From NCBI GenBank assembly GCA_023427825.1, contig JAEZAI010000111.1, positions 1 through 20,440 on the forward strand: 20,440 nucleotides of DNA, read 5' to 3'. The notes beneath the pieces were generated by a model. The model worked only from the letters and a program-made list of their open reading frames with translations. It had not been told where the DNA came from and searched no databases. The position numbers and the translations under genes are program-made. This document shows, in pieces, positions 6,797 to 14,289 of the stretch; the stretch's first letter is position 1, and each line of letters opens with the position of its first letter. Origin of the DNA: Actinomycetes bacterium. GTDB lineage: Bacteria > Actinomycetota > Acidimicrobiia > Acidimicrobiales > Microtrichaceae.

Positions 6797-7390
6797 ATGG
6801 CTTTGCGGGTCAGTGGCGGGGTCGGGCCGGTTCGCGTAGGCACGACGATAGGGGGGCGCAGGCGCCCGAAGAAGGTGAAAGTCCGCGTCGAGCCACCGCC
6901 GCCGACTGTGGGTGACTATCGGGACGCCGGAATTCGCGACACGGTCTGGCTGATCCGCAACCAGATGCTGCTGGTTCCCGACTTCACTGGCGAGGCTCAG
7001 ACACTCGCAGCACGAGGCGAGCATGGCGCAGCAGCCGAGACACTCCTGGTCCAATACCTACGCGTTCACGGCGACACGAAGATGTCGGTCCAGGCGTTCG
7101 CTCGTCGGGCCGCTTCGCTGCGCAGCCAGACAGAGCGAAAGCAGCGAAACGAGGCGCGTGCAGATGCGAAGCTCGAACGGGGCCGCCGAGTCGCCGCCAC
7201 ACGTGAGCGGCGAGCACAGCTGCCGGCCCGGTGGTTCCTCGCCGTGGGCCTGCTGGTCACAGGGTTCCTCGTAGCCACTGCAGGCGGCAACCTCGACAGC
7301 GGCCTTCTCGGCGGAGTGGGCTGGGTGCTCCTCGCCGCCGGGGCGATCGTCGTCTATCAAGCGCTGACCCGAGTAGCTGCTCGCCACTGA
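6797..7390 (+). CDS. Two-helix membrane protein with basic coiled-coil-like region
   Basis: The ATG at 6797 has GGGAGG 7 bases before it, so it is preferred to the ATG at 6743. The 197-residue protein starts with a Gly/Arg/Pro-rich basic segment (residues 1-37) and a helical domain (about 40-105: DYRDAGIRDTVWLIRNQMLLV and GEHGAAAETLLVQYLRV). A strongly basic charged helix follows (106-140), and then two membrane helices (about 145-163 and 169-189) end the protein. The soluble part is probably cytoplasmic. I do not recognise the family. It is followed by a poor match to the boundary motif near 7403. Confidence 0.7.
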   Translation: MALRVSGGVGPVRVGTTIGGRRRPKKVKVRVEPPPPTVGDYRDAGIRDTVWLIRNQMLLVPDFTGEAQTLAARGEHGAAAETLLVQYLRVHGDTKMSVQAFARRAASLRSQTERKQRNEARADAKLERGRRVAATRERRAQLPARWFLAVGLLVTGFLVATAGGNLDSGLLGGVGWVLLAAGAIVVYQALTRVAARH

Positions 7391-7490
7391 AGGAGGCGGA
7401 CGGCGCCGGGCGTTGTGCCTGAGCGACGCCGCTGCCAACTGTGCTGACGACGAATTTGCTGGCGAGACGACACGGAATCGACGGGACGAC

Positions 7491-8207
7491 ATGACGGACG
7501 CACCACAGGGGCCCGGCTGGTGGCAGGCGAGCGACGGACGGTTCTATCCGCCCGAACAGCACCCCAACGCCAACCCGACCCAGCCGGTGCCGCCGGTGCC
7601 ATCGGCGCCGACCGGGCCAGCTGCTCCTCAGCAGGCCTGGGTGGCACCGCCGCAGAGCCAGCCGTCCGTCTGGGGTCAGGCATCTGCGCAGCAAGGCGGC
7701 GGGAACAGGTCCAACAATACGGCGATCTGGGTGATCGCTGGCTTCGTCGCCCTCGTTGTCCTCATCATCGGAGTCGCGATCGGCGCCGCCGCATCAGGCG
7801 ACGACAAGCCTGACACCCAAGCAGCCGCAGCGAGCACGGGGGCCACGACCAGTGCGCTGCCGGAGACGACGGCGGGCCCGAAGACCACAGCGGCAACCAG
7901 TACGACCGCAGCGCCCACCACCGCAGCCCCTACAACGACGGTGTCTGCCCCGCCGACGGCACCTCCGACGTTGGCGTCGTCGCTGATGCCGAACGTCGTG
8001 TGCATGAACCTCCAGGACGCGCAGGACACGATCCAGACCGCCGGCGTGTTCTTCTCCCGGAGCTTCGACGCCACCGGCGCCGGCCGTTCCCAGATCATCG
8101 ACTCGAACTGGGTCGTGGTCAGCCAAGACCCCGCGCCTGGTGCCCCGATCGCCGAGGTCGAACCCAACCTCGGCGCGGTGAAGTACGGCGAGCCCAGTCC
8201 CTGCTGA
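7491..8207 (+). CDS. Membrane-anchored protein with PASTA-like C-terminal domain
   Basis: This encodes 238 residues from the ATG at 7491. Residues 8-22 (PGWWQASDGRFYPPE) are a short N-terminal motif common in actinobacterial, especially Acidimicrobiia, membrane proteins and related to DUF2510. A Pro/Gln-rich stretch follows to about 65, then one membrane helix (77-100) and a Thr/Ala/Pro-rich extracellular linker (105-163). Residues 166-234 (LMPNVVCMNLQDAQDTIQTAG, then VVVSQDPAPGAPIAEVE) match the PASTA pattern: a proline and hydrophobic start, a helix, and 'V..Q.PAPG..V'. PASTA domains bind cell-wall fragments or act as spacers in proteins such as PknB. There is no kinase domain here. The gene converges on the HNH-like gene. 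Confidence 0.78.
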   Translation: MTDAPQGPGWWQASDGRFYPPEQHPNANPTQPVPPVPSAPTGPAAPQQAWVAPPQSQPSVWGQASAQQGGGNRSNNTAIWVIAGFVALVVLIIGVAIGAAASGDDKPDTQAAAASTGATTSALPETTAGPKTTAATSTTAAPTTAAPTTTVSAPPTAPPTLASSLMPNVVCMNLQDAQDTIQTAGVFFSRSFDATGAGRSQIIDSNWVVVSQDPAPGAPIAEVEPNLGAVKYGEPSPC

Positions 8208-8279
8208 CTGGCCGACCTGCCGCGGTGGGGCGAACCGGCGGTGCTTCCGGGCGCGGCGCTCCCGAGACGCCGCGAAGGG

Positions 8280-9158
8280 TCACGCGGTGCCCGGATCGGA
8301 TTGCGGAAAGTCGAGGAGCATCGGCATCCCAGTCGGCCACTCATGGGCTCGCCCGGCGAGGTCGGCGATCGGCGCGCCAGCTGCCAGCCAGTCCGCGAGT
8401 TCTGGCCCTTGGTTCGGCCACGGCAGGAAGACGCAGCGGCCGCCGGGGCGGACGGCGCAGACAGTCTGGACCGGGCTGCTCAGAGTGAGCAGGCCGAGGA
8501 AGTCGTCGGGGAGGAGGTCGGTCGCCTTGAACAGCGAGCTGTTCGGGCTGCCGGTGCTGATCTGGTTCCGAATGGTGTCGAGGTCCGGCCACAGGATGAA
8601 CCGATAGCCGAGGAGCGCGAAGGCGGCCAGGTATGCGTCGCGCAGGTCCGATACCTGTGCTTGCGATTCGATGAAGCCGACGTCGCCGGTCATCGTGAAG
8701 TCAGTCTCGCCGGCGTCGAGCCGGTTGATGAGCGCGTCGAGGTGGGCGGGGTCGGACCGGCTGTCGTCGACGAGGATCACGAAGGCGTCGCCACGGTGCT
8801 CGACGACGGCAGCAACCGCAGCACCGTCGGGACCGGTGATCTCGACGTCGTGGGATGCACCGTCTGAACGAGCCGCGAAGTGCTCCCAACGCTGCCGCTG
8901 CGCAGCATGCCGCTGCATGGCGCCGGCGCCGGTGTTGCACGGGTCGCAGGTGAGTGCGATCACCTTGCCGCCTATGGAGCGGGGTGGTGCGTGCTCCTTG
9001 GTCAGGTGCCCGACCCGATCCCGGTGCACACCCACCAGGCAGAGCGGGCACACGTAGGTGTCGCCGAGGCTGACCGGCGGGTCGAACCGGACGTGGGGAA
9101 GCCGTGGGACTGCCGCGTCAAGCCCTGCCGCTCCACGGTCGAACATCACGGTCGCCAT
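8280..9158 (-). CDS. HNH endonuclease-like protein
   Basis: This is a 292-residue protein. Residues 36-80 carry the HNH/zinc motif: Cys37 and Cys40 (YVCPLC), Glu55-His56 (LTKEHAPPRSIGG) and Cys71, Cys74, Asn75 (LTCDPCNTGAG). The two CxxC pairs should bind a structural zinc, and His56 would be the general base of the beta-beta-alpha metal site. The remaining 200 residues have no motif I know, although DAYLAAFALLGYRFILWPDL resembles the helix seen in other standalone HNH proteins of this layout. It could be a defence or selfish nuclease, or an HNH-fold protein of another role. No partner gene such as a methylase or helicase is adjacent. Confidence 0.78.
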   Translation of the reverse strand: MATVMFDRGAAGLDAAVPRLPHVRFDPPVSLGDTYVCPLCLVGVHRDRVGHLTKEHAPPRSIGGKVIALTCDPCNTGAGAMQRHAAQRQRWEHFAARSDGASHDVEITGPDGAAVAAVVEHRGDAFVILVDDSRSDPAHLDALINRLDAGETDFTMTGDVGFIESQAQVSDLRDAYLAAFALLGYRFILWPDLDTIRNQISTGSPNSSLFKATDLLPDDFLGLLTLSSPVQTVCAVRPGGRCVFLPWPNQGPELADWLAAGAPIADLAGRAHEWPTGMPMLLDFPQSDPGTA

Positions 9159-9256
9159 GGTCGTGAACCCTACGGGTGCGCTGTGACGAGGCTCGGAGCA
9201 TCACCTCAGCCGTCGCAAGTCCGTCTCACGGCACGGGGCGCCGTCATGTTGCTCGT

Positions 9257-9313
9257 CATTCATTGCCGGTGGTTCGCGGGCCGAACGGAGGCGCAGGACG
9301 TAGCCGGCACTAG
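9257..9313. repeat. Cassette-boundary site with hairpin
   Basis: The consensus-like GCCGGCACTAG is at 9303-9313. An upstream partner, TTGCCGG, pairs with its CCGGCA, and an inner GTTCG/CGAAC stem with a 5-base loop lies between, leaving one long unpaired stretch on the right side. The minus-strand gene ends in a TAG (complement 9310-9312) that lies inside the motif. Confidence 0.55.
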
Positions 9314-9729
9314 TCGTCGTCTGGGAAGGGCTCGGGCTCGAGCGTCGATACTGAGGAGAGCGCCCGTTCGTATTCGTTGCGGTCGTACGTGAACTTCAAG
9401 TCGGCCGGAATGTCGGGCTGGCCACGCGCGAAGAAGTTGGACCACACGACTGTTCGCTCGTTGATGGTGACGCGAACCATCACTCCGCAACACCCGGCGA
9501 CCAGGCATCCTCCGTCGAGGATCACGGGTAGTCCGTCCTCGACGTAGGACGGTGCCCCAAGGAGGTGGCTGGACGGCGGAGCAACCAGCTCGACGTCGAT
9601 TCCGTAGAACCGCTCGGCCATTCGTTCATGGAGGGGCACACCGTCGATGACGGGCACGGCCAGGTCGAGCTCGTACGAGGTGTCGAGGTCGTACGCGCCG
9701 GCCATCCGTCGGAAGGTCAGGCGGTTCAT
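9310..9729 (-). CDS. Hypothetical protein, paralogue of 14708-15130
   Basis: This encodes 139 residues from the ATG at 9729 (MNRLTFRRMAGAYDLD); the frame is open to 9852 but length agreement with its paralogue supports this start. It aligns by eye with the 140-residue product at 14708-15130. Both have APPS.H.LG.P, a glycine/cysteine block (ILDGGCLVAGCCGVMVRV here; VLEGGCGAWQCCGVSAHI there), then a strand with V.W, and FTYDRNEYERAL / FTFDRIEYERAL before an acidic C-terminus. The three clustered cysteines could bind a metal. No signal peptide is visible. The family's function is unknown to me. Its TAG stop overlaps the boundary motif. Confidence 0.75.
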   Translation of the reverse strand: MNRLTFRRMAGAYDLDTSYELDLAVPVIDGVPLHERMAERFYGIDVELVAPPSSHLLGAPSYVEDGLPVILDGGCLVAGCCGVMVRVTINERTVVWSNFFARGQPDIPADLKFTYDRNEYERALSSVSTLEPEPFPDDD

Positions 9730-9816
9730 GCCAAGCAGCGTTCCAGGCGCTGCGTCGATAAGCGAGTGACTTGACCTCGAAGCAGGTCGGCACCGGACAC
9801 GCAGCGAACATGAACA

Positions 9817-9881
9817 GCCGGCACTGCTCGCCTGGCGGTGTCCACCTGCCATCAGATGGTCCGACAGTGGATCCGGCCGGC
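9817..9881. repeat. Cassette-boundary site
   Basis: GCCGGCACTGC at 9817-9827 is one change from consensus. A partner arm, CAGTGGATCCGGCCGGC (9865-9881), can pair with it, with several unpaired bases, enclosing CCATC/GATGG as an inner stem. It lies between two minus-strand genes. Confidence 0.5.
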
Positions 9882-9930
9882 GTGATCCCGGGACGAGGAC
9901 CTTGCGACGAGGTGGGTCAGCGGCACCGCC

Positions 9931-10446
9931 TTACGGTGCGTCTCGCCTTCTTCGCGAGGCGCTTCGGTGATTGCCGTCCGTCGACTCTCGGTCAGTCCAC
10001 CACCCAGCATCGGGATATCCCATCGATCGGTAGTCGTTCTGCATCGCTCTGAACATCGCGTCGACACCGGGGTGCGAGGCCCTCGCTGAATGCAGTCGGT
10101 CGATTGTCTCGGGGTACTCACCCGCCAAGTGATCCGCTGGCCCGTCCCCGATGCACCAAGCCTCACCCTCACCAGTGGCCGCGTCGGCAGCGGACACCAC
10201 GATGGCGAACCAAAGGTCCGCGTCGATCGTGCATCCCGTGGCGGGGTCGTCACCGCGGAACACGACTTCATCTAGCCAGTCATCCAGTGGGCCATCTCGA
10301 TCGTCTCGCCGATCCGATGCAATCAAAGCGAGGCGCTGGCGCAACCGCTCGGTGTATGCGCTACCAAGAGCCTCTGCGTCGCGCCGTTCAAGGGCGGACC
10401 ACAGGTGGCGGAGAGCTGTCCCAGCAGCATCGAGGGGCAGTGGCAT
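9931..10446 (-). CDS. Hypothetical soluble protein, about 171 aa
   Basis: The frame runs from a GTG at 10464 to a TAA at 9931; I favour the ATG at 10446 (MPLPLDAAGTALRHLW), but no clear ribosome-binding site decides it. The first half has a helical stretch (TALRHLWSALERRDAEALGS, then TERLRQRLALIAS) of the kind that opens SnoaL/NTF2-like small domains. A strand rich in small residues follows (DLWFAIVVSAADAATGEGEAW). The C-terminus is basic (SASRRRRDAP). There is no signal peptide or membrane segment. I cannot assign a family. Boundary motifs flank it on both sides (9817 and 10497). Confidence 0.6.
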   Translation of the reverse strand: MPLPLDAAGTALRHLWSALERRDAEALGSAYTERLRQRLALIASDRRDDRDGPLDDWLDEVVFRGDDPATGCTIDADLWFAIVVSAADAATGEGEAWCIGDGPADHLAGEYPETIDRLHSARASHPGVDAMFRAMQNDYRSMGYPDAGWWTDRESTDGNHRSASRRRRDAP

Positions 10447-10496
10447 GGCCACAGAATGCCGCACCCCGAGGCGGTTTCACCCTGACATTGCAGCAA

Positions 10497-10507
10497 GCGG
10501 CACTGAC
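10497..10507 (+). repeat. Cassette-boundary motif (variant)
   Basis: GCGGCACTGAC retains the CGGCACT core. It lies in the 133-151-bp gap between two minus-strand cargo genes. Confidence 0.45.
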
Positions 10508-10597
10508 ATGATCCGGCAACAGACACGTCGCCCGGGCTCACGGAGGACGATCACAACCGGCGTCCTCGCTTCCTGCTGGGGCGGGTCAGGTGCGACA

Positions 10598-11371
10598 TCA
10601 GCTCGCCTCGGCCTCGACCACCGGGCACCGCGGGAAGGACGCACGAATAGCCGCACGTGCGCCGTCGGGGTCGCGTTCAATGTTCACCCGCCGCTCAAGC
10701 TCCTGGGCTTGTCGCAGGAGCTCATCGAAGCGATCTGAGTCGAGCTGGCCTAGGGCCTCACTTGCCTGTCGGCGAAGGTCGGCGATCCACGCGTCGACGT
10801 CGGTGTACTCAGGTGGTGCTGTGATCCTGCCGCCGGCTGCGACCTCTGCTTCGATCTGATCCACCTCCGCCAAGTAGGCGGCCATGACCTCTTGGGGCAG
10901 CATCGTCCAACACCCAGTGACTGCGAGGATCGGTTGGGGCTGGTCGAATACGAGTCTGTACCCGAGTTCGTCATCGACGAGTGTCGGGCCGGTGACCTTC
11001 ACGCCGCCTTGCCCCACCTGCGGCAGTGCCTCGAGGGCGAGCGTGACCTCCCCTGCTGTGGGCCATGCCGCCCCAACCAGGAGGTAACTGTTGGCGACAG
11101 CGGGCCAGTCGGTCGGTGCCTGCCAGAGCTCGGGCGGATACGCCGCCTGGAAGGTGCGGTCGAGGAGGAACACCGGCCCGGACTGCTCCGAGTCGATTCC
11201 CAGTTGGAAACCAACGACGCGGTGGAAGGTGGTGACCGAAGCTTCCACCGTGAGGAGCTGGACTGCCGATCGTGGTGTCGCCTCCGTAGGCGGTTCTGTG
11301 CACGCCGTCACGCCGACAAGCAGCGTGATCATTGCAACCGTGATCAGTCGTGACCGAGACACTCGCATCAC
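10598..11371 (-). CDS. Predicted lipoprotein, function unknown
   Basis: This is a 257-residue protein whose start lies 6-9 bases after GGAGGTGG. A short basic N-terminus, a hydrophobic core (LITVAMITLLVGVTAC) and the lipobox VTAC mark it as an exported lipoprotein, with mature Cys at about residue 24. The first 150 mature residues are mixed strand and helix with many Gly/Pro turns. The last 90 are strongly helical (MAAYLAEVDQIEAEVAAGG, then DRFDELLRQAQELERR), probably a coiled-coil region. Two further cysteines (CWTM and RCPV) might form a disulfide. I do not recognise the family. Confidence 0.72.
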   Translation of the reverse strand: MMRVSRSRLITVAMITLLVGVTACTEPPTEATPRSAVQLLTVEASVTTFHRVVGFQLGIDSEQSGPVFLLDRTFQAAYPPELWQAPTDWPAVANSYLLVGAAWPTAGEVTLALEALPQVGQGGVKVTGPTLVDDELGYRLVFDQPQPILAVTGCWTMLPQEVMAAYLAEVDQIEAEVAAGGRITAPPEYTDVDAWIADLRRQASEALGQLDSDRFDELLRQAQELERRVNIERDPDGARAAIRASFPRCPVVEAEAS

Positions 11372-11701
11372 CCCACCACCTCCAACGGCGGAGTCTCCTC
11401 CGGTCTAGCGAGCCGCTCCACCAACACGAAGTGAAGGTTCCCTGAACAGCCCGCCCCAAGCTGGGCCCGATCTGGTCGAACCCCACCTGCCCCTGGGGCG
11501 TAGTGCAGAGCACGCCCTGCCTCTTCCCACCGGGCTGACGCCGCAGGCGGTCACTGAAAACTAGACCACTCCGTAGGCGGCAACACCCTTCTCGGAACGA
11601 TGCCCCGAACGTCGGACACAGGCCACTGGGTACCGGGGGCAGTGCCGACACGTCACGCCGTCTGGCGAACCTGAACCGTGCCGGTGGGACAGTCTGTCGG
11701 G
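11372..11701. other. Gene-poor region between cargo genes
   Basis: No coding sequence with a good start and composition is visible on either strand. It contains a compact hairpin at 11497-11517 (GGGC, then GTGC pairing with GCAC and GCCC) that includes GTAGTGC, the reverse complement of the motif's GCACTAC end, and GTAGGCGGCAACAC at about 11572, which resembles the site at 12904. These may be worn boundary sites left by a lost cassette. Confidence 0.45.
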
Positions 11702-11865
11702 ATGGCCAACGATGATCGGTTGCCGATCGAGGAATTCCTCCCAGGCTTCTCGCTACACAAGCTCGGTACGAGAACCAACTGCCCAGCGACGACGACCTCC
11801 TCGACAGCGCGGAGTCGTTCGGCGCCACCGCGTGCATGTTCTACGAGGTCACCGACGGTCAGTAG
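11702..11865 (+). pseudogene. Small frameshifted gene
   Basis: An ATG at 11702 opens MANDDRLPIEEFLPGFSLHK in one frame. The frame starting near 11773 then reads YENQLPSDDDLLDSAESFGA followed by TACMFYEVTDGQ and a TAG at 11863-11865, but has no start codon of its own and is preceded by a TGA. Adding one base near 11772 would join the two into a single acidic protein of about 55 residues. This is either a disabled gene or a sequencing error. The TAG is followed at once by a boundary motif, as in intact cargo genes, which supports the second frame as the true end. Confidence 0.6.
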
Positions 11866-11875
11866 CCGGCACTTC
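11865..11875 (+). repeat. Cassette-boundary motif
   Basis: GCCGGCACTTC shares its first base with the TAG of the frameshifted gene. A partial partner arm ending in TAGGCT lies about 25 bases further on. Confidence 0.6.
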
Positions 11876-12091
11876 ATGTCGGATGGATGGCCCGTTGCGT
11901 AGGCTCGATCTGAATCAGGTCTACCGTCGATGAGTGGCAATCGGTCTGTGGCAGAGTTGGCGACGTGCGGGCCCGGATTCCCTTTCGAGACCCGATGACG
12001 CCGGTCGGTCGGCCATGCCGAGCGGTCCTCTACATCGGCAGCAGCAGCCGTCCAGAACTGGGACGACATACGCGGACCAGGAGAGGGCCCG

Positions 12092-12547
12092 ATGAAGCGA
12101 ACCGAACTTGGGGCCGTTCTGGCCGTGACCGCCCTGCTCGTGCTCGGTGCCTGCAGCAGCGATAGCGAGACGTCACCCACGACAGTTGCGCCCACCCCGA
12201 CGGGGCTCGAGCTCCCGTGCACCGACGCCGACCCAGCCGATGTCGCTTCGATCGCCGGGGCACTCAAAGGCAACGCCCGAGCCCTCGGCGAGGCCCACAC
12301 CTACAACGACGGCCCGTACCGCGTCGTGGTGGCCGACGTGCTCGACGACAAGGGTGAACGGCTCGAGAGCGCCGAGACGTGGGTGTTCATCAACGGCGGC
12401 CTGCGTGCTGTGTCTAGCGAGGCCGCCGCCCTGAGCATGGCCAGCAAGCTGAGGATCGAGGACGAGAACGGGTTCCGGACCGTCACCGGCTACGACGTGT
12501 TTGAGGTCGGGTCGGCGCTGGGCCTCGGCTGTCGGGCCAAGAGCTGA
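12092..12547 (+). CDS. Predicted lipoprotein, 151 aa
   Basis: The ATG at 12092 follows a good ribosome-binding site (AGGAGAGGG). The protein begins MKRTELGAVLAVTALLVLGACSS, a textbook lipoprotein signal with lipobox LGAC, so Cys21 should be lipidated and the protein held on the outer face of the membrane. A Thr/Pro linker (residues 26-37) precedes a compact domain of about 110 residues. That domain has a helix (DVASIAGALKGNARALGEA), strands (YRVVVADVLDDKGERLESAETWVFI) and two cysteines (PCTDAD and GLGCRA) that may pair. The family is not recognised. It is flanked by boundary motifs at 11865 and 12570 and stands alone. Confidence 0.78.
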   Translation: MKRTELGAVLAVTALLVLGACSSDSETSPTTVAPTPTGLELPCTDADPADVASIAGALKGNARALGEAHTYNDGPYRVVVADVLDDKGERLESAETWVFINGGLRAVSSEAAALSMASKLRIEDENGFRTVTGYDVFEVGSALGLGCRAKS

Positions 12548-12569
12548 TCGTCACCGACTCGGTCCCTGA

Positions 12570-12580
12570 ACCGGCACTAC
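12570..12580 (+). repeat. Cassette-boundary motif
   Basis: ACCGGCACTAC lies 22 bases after the lipoprotein stop. It continues GCG, shared with the sites at 12907 and 13292. Confidence 0.7.
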
Positions 12581-12679
12581 GCGCTGGCTCTAAACGCCGG
12601 CCCCTTGACATCGTGCGCCCTTCCGCTGGTCAGCTCGCAGCAGTTGTGGGCGGCGTGTGGCTAGGACACCCTGGGTATC

Positions 12680-12907
12680 ATGGACGAGGAACGAAGCGCT
12701 GTGGCGGCAGCCCCGATGGTCCTCGGGCTTACCCGTCGAGAACTCTGGTGGCCGATCGCGGCCGCGATCGTTCTGCTCCTGATCAACAAGTTGGTCGTCC
12801 ATGACGGTGGGTCCTTCTTCGGAGGTGTACTGGCCACCGGCTTCTGGATCGGCGTGGGAGTGGTGAATCTCGTCAAGTGGCTGGTCCGACAAGCAACGGC
12901 TGCGTAG
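12680..12907 (+). CDS. Small two-helix membrane protein, 75 aa
   Basis: The protein begins MDEERSAVAAAPMVLGLTRRELW and has two hydrophobic helices (about residues 24-41 and 49-65), with a short loop between them and a basic/aromatic end (VKWLVRQATAA). It may act alone or as a subunit of a larger membrane complex, but nothing nearby suggests a partner. The ribosome-binding site is weak. The TAG stop at 12905-12907 directly joins the next boundary motif (GCGGCACTAC). The family is not recognised. Confidence 0.65.
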   Translation: MDEERSAVAAAPMVLGLTRRELWWPIAAAIVLLLINKLVVHDGGSFFGGVLATGFWIGVGVVNLVKWLVRQATAA

Positions 12908-12917
12908 GCGGCACTAC
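12907..12917 (+). repeat. Cassette-boundary motif
   Basis: GGCGGCACTAC starts on the last base of the preceding TAG. Two possible partner arms follow: TTCAGTGCC (about 12936-12944) and GCGTAGAGTCC (12947-12957), either of which can form an imperfect hairpin with it. Confidence 0.7.
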
Positions 12918-12960
12918 GCGTCGCCCATGGCGGGTTCAGTGCCAGGCGTAGAGTCCAGTC

Positions 12961-13260
12961 GTGACCCACGGGCGACAGCGCGCTGACCGTCAGGACGGCC
13001 GCCGCCGAATCCGCTTCTACCAAGATCACGGAACAGGTCCGCTCTGGTTCGATCCCGACTGTGATCCCGTGGATCGGCCTGCACCATCGCCGCCACTAGC
13101 AGAGCGACTGGATGCCTGGTGTCGAGACAGCTGGCAAGCCGAACTCGATCAGACCGACTTTCGAGAAGACGTCCGGGAACGCCTGAACCGACGCGCCCGG
13201 GACCTGGCCGCCCAAGTCGAGCGTGAGTTCGGGGAGCAATGGACGGTGTCCCTCGACTGA
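12961..13260 (+). CDS. Hypothetical protein, 99 aa
   Basis: This starts at a GTG at 12961, four bases after the preceding site, with no strong ribosome-binding site; a GTG at this place is the only early start. The N-terminus is basic (THGRQRADRQDGRRR), followed by IRFYQDHGTGPLWFDPDCD, which resembles the opening of small bacterial proteins of unknown function with a conserved 'YQD.G..PLW' block. The rest is a charged helix (LAERLDAWCRDSWQAELD and VRERLNRRARDLAAQVERE). It is soluble and probably cytoplasmic. It ends with TGA, 32 bases before the next boundary motif. Confidence 0.62.
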   Translation: MTHGRQRADRQDGRRRIRFYQDHGTGPLWFDPDCDPVDRPAPSPPLAERLDAWCRDSWQAELDQTDFREDVRERLNRRARDLAAQVEREFGEQWTVSLD

Positions 13261-13272
13261 GCCAGGCGACCC

Positions 13273-13302
13273 GTGCCTGCAACCAAGTGCAGCCGGCACT
13301 AC
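13273..13302. repeat. Cassette-boundary site between convergent genes
   Basis: The consensus GCCGGCACTAC is at 13292-13302. Immediately upstream, GTGCCTGCA pairs with TGCAG...GGCAC across a 6-base loop, leaving about three unpaired bases on one side. The minus-strand gene's TAG (complement 13299-13301) lies inside the motif. Confidence 0.65.
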
Positions 13303-13523
13303 GCGACCGTGACACGACCTGCTGGCGACCAGTAGAGCGTCGCCGACCACCACGGCCCATCGTCGGTCACCTCGCTCGAGATCGTCACATCGAGAATCTC
13401 GTTCGGAGCCAGGGCCTTCTCGTCGATGGCGTCAGCGAGGCGGCGAAGCAGGTGGGCGAGGTCGCCGGGTCGATCATCAAGCGCGTTCGCGAGCGAGAAG
13501 TGCTTCGAGTTCCACTCATCCAT
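13299..13523 (-). CDS. Small hypothetical protein, 74 aa
   Basis: The protein starts MDEWNSKHFSLANALDD. A helical first half (DLAHLLRRLADAIDEKAL) is followed by two strands (ILDVTISSEV and WWSATLYWSPAGRVTVA), giving a compact alpha-beta domain. There is no signal peptide or membrane segment. No ribosome-binding site is evident. It is the only minus-strand gene in the dense stretch 11865-14654, and boundary motifs flank it at 13292 and 13571. The family is not recognised. Confidence 0.6.
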   Translation of the reverse strand: MDEWNSKHFSLANALDDRPGDLAHLLRRLADAIDEKALAPNEILDVTISSEVTDDGPWWSATLYWSPAGRVTVA

Positions 13524-13570
13524 GCAGCGACAATGCCACAGCGGCTCGGAGCGCCTGACCGCGAATCTGA

Positions 13571-13605
13571 TCCGGCACTACTACGTGACGGCGGCGGCAG
13601 TGCCG
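13571..13605. repeat. Cassette-boundary site
   Basis: TCCGGCACTAC at 13571-13581 has a partner AGTGCCG at about 13598-13604 that pairs perfectly with CGGCACT. It separates two divergent cargo genes. Confidence 0.65.
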
Positions 13606-13637
13606 CCTCCTATCGTGAAGTCGTGCGGTCGATCGAC

Positions 13638-14129
13638 ATGCCCACATTCGTGGCCCGGGACACGATCGACAAGGCGCTCGCGAACGCCCGCCACGGCAGG
13701 CGCTGGGGCCAGGGTTCTTCCGAGGTGGTCGCGTACCGCCTGATGAGTCGTGGGGTCCTGCCCGGAGACCCGGCGCGACTATTGGCCGACGTCCGGAAAG
13801 CGAATCGCGAGTCGATCGACGAGGCGATCATTTGGCTGCGGCTCGATCCCTTCTGCCTGTGGTCGGGTTACTTGAAACGGGACCTGATGCGCGCGCTCGC
13901 TCAGCAGAAGCTCTCCACGCGCCAAGCCGAGACCGTCAGGAAGATGCTGCTGGAGATCTTGCCGAGGGGTCGGCGGCAGGAGTTCCGCGACGCGTGCAGG
14001 CTCGCCCGAGCGGTGAACAGCGAGGCGTTCAGGAGCCAACTCGCCGAGGTGGTGCGCGTGGCCGACAGCGGTACGGCACAACGAGCCCGGTGGATGCTCG
14101 AAGGTTGTGAGCGAGCGGCCGGCTGCTGA
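13638..14129 (+). CDS. Hypothetical helical protein, about 163 aa
   Basis: The ATG at 13638 (MPTFVARDTIDKALANARHG) is favoured; a GTG at 13623 is also in frame, and the frame remains open to 13239 only by overlapping the previous gene antisense. The protein is almost all helical and basic, with repeated helices (DPARLLADVRKANRESIDEA, LKRDLMRALAQQKLS, FRDACRLARAVNSEAF, RSQLAEVVRVADSGTAQRAR). It could be a small alpha-solenoid or adaptor protein. There is no catalytic motif, signal or membrane segment. A terminator-like hairpin follows at 14137-14166 and a boundary motif at 14224. Confidence 0.68.
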   Translation: MPTFVARDTIDKALANARHGRRWGQGSSEVVAYRLMSRGVLPGDPARLLADVRKANRESIDEAIIWLRLDPFCLWSGYLKRDLMRALAQQKLSTRQAETVRKMLLEILPRGRRQEFRDACRLARAVNSEAFRSQLAEVVRVADSGTAQRARWMLEGCERAAGC

Positions 14130-14136
14130 AGGGGAA

Positions 14137-14166
14137 GCAGGGGGCGGTACTCCTCCGCCCCTCTGC
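14137..14166 (+). terminator. GC-rich hairpin after the helical protein gene
   Basis: GCAGGGGGCGG pairs with CCGCCCCTCTGC (one unpaired base) around a 7-base loop, starting 7 bases after the stop codon. No T-run follows. Confidence 0.55.
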
Positions 14167-14223
14167 GTCCCCAGATCAAGTGTGGCCGATCATTCGACAC
14201 GACGTGCGACGGGGTGACGCACT

Positions 14224-14234
14224 GCCGGCACTAC
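14224..14234 (+). repeat. Cassette-boundary motif (exact consensus)
   Basis: GCCGGCACTAC is followed by ACGCCATCGAG. An inner TCGAG/CTCGA pair and a GC-rich right arm (GGGCGCGCCGAC) about 35 bases later can extend a hairpin. Confidence 0.7.
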
Positions 14235-14289
14235 ACGCCATCGAGCGGCCGTTCTACAGACTCGAACTGGGCGCGCCGACTCAAAGCAG

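Noticed and set aside
11653..12300. Minus-strand open frame across 11653-12300
   Set aside because: It runs antisense to the frameshifted gene, a boundary motif and the start of the lipoprotein gene, and has low-complexity composition without a ribosome-binding site.
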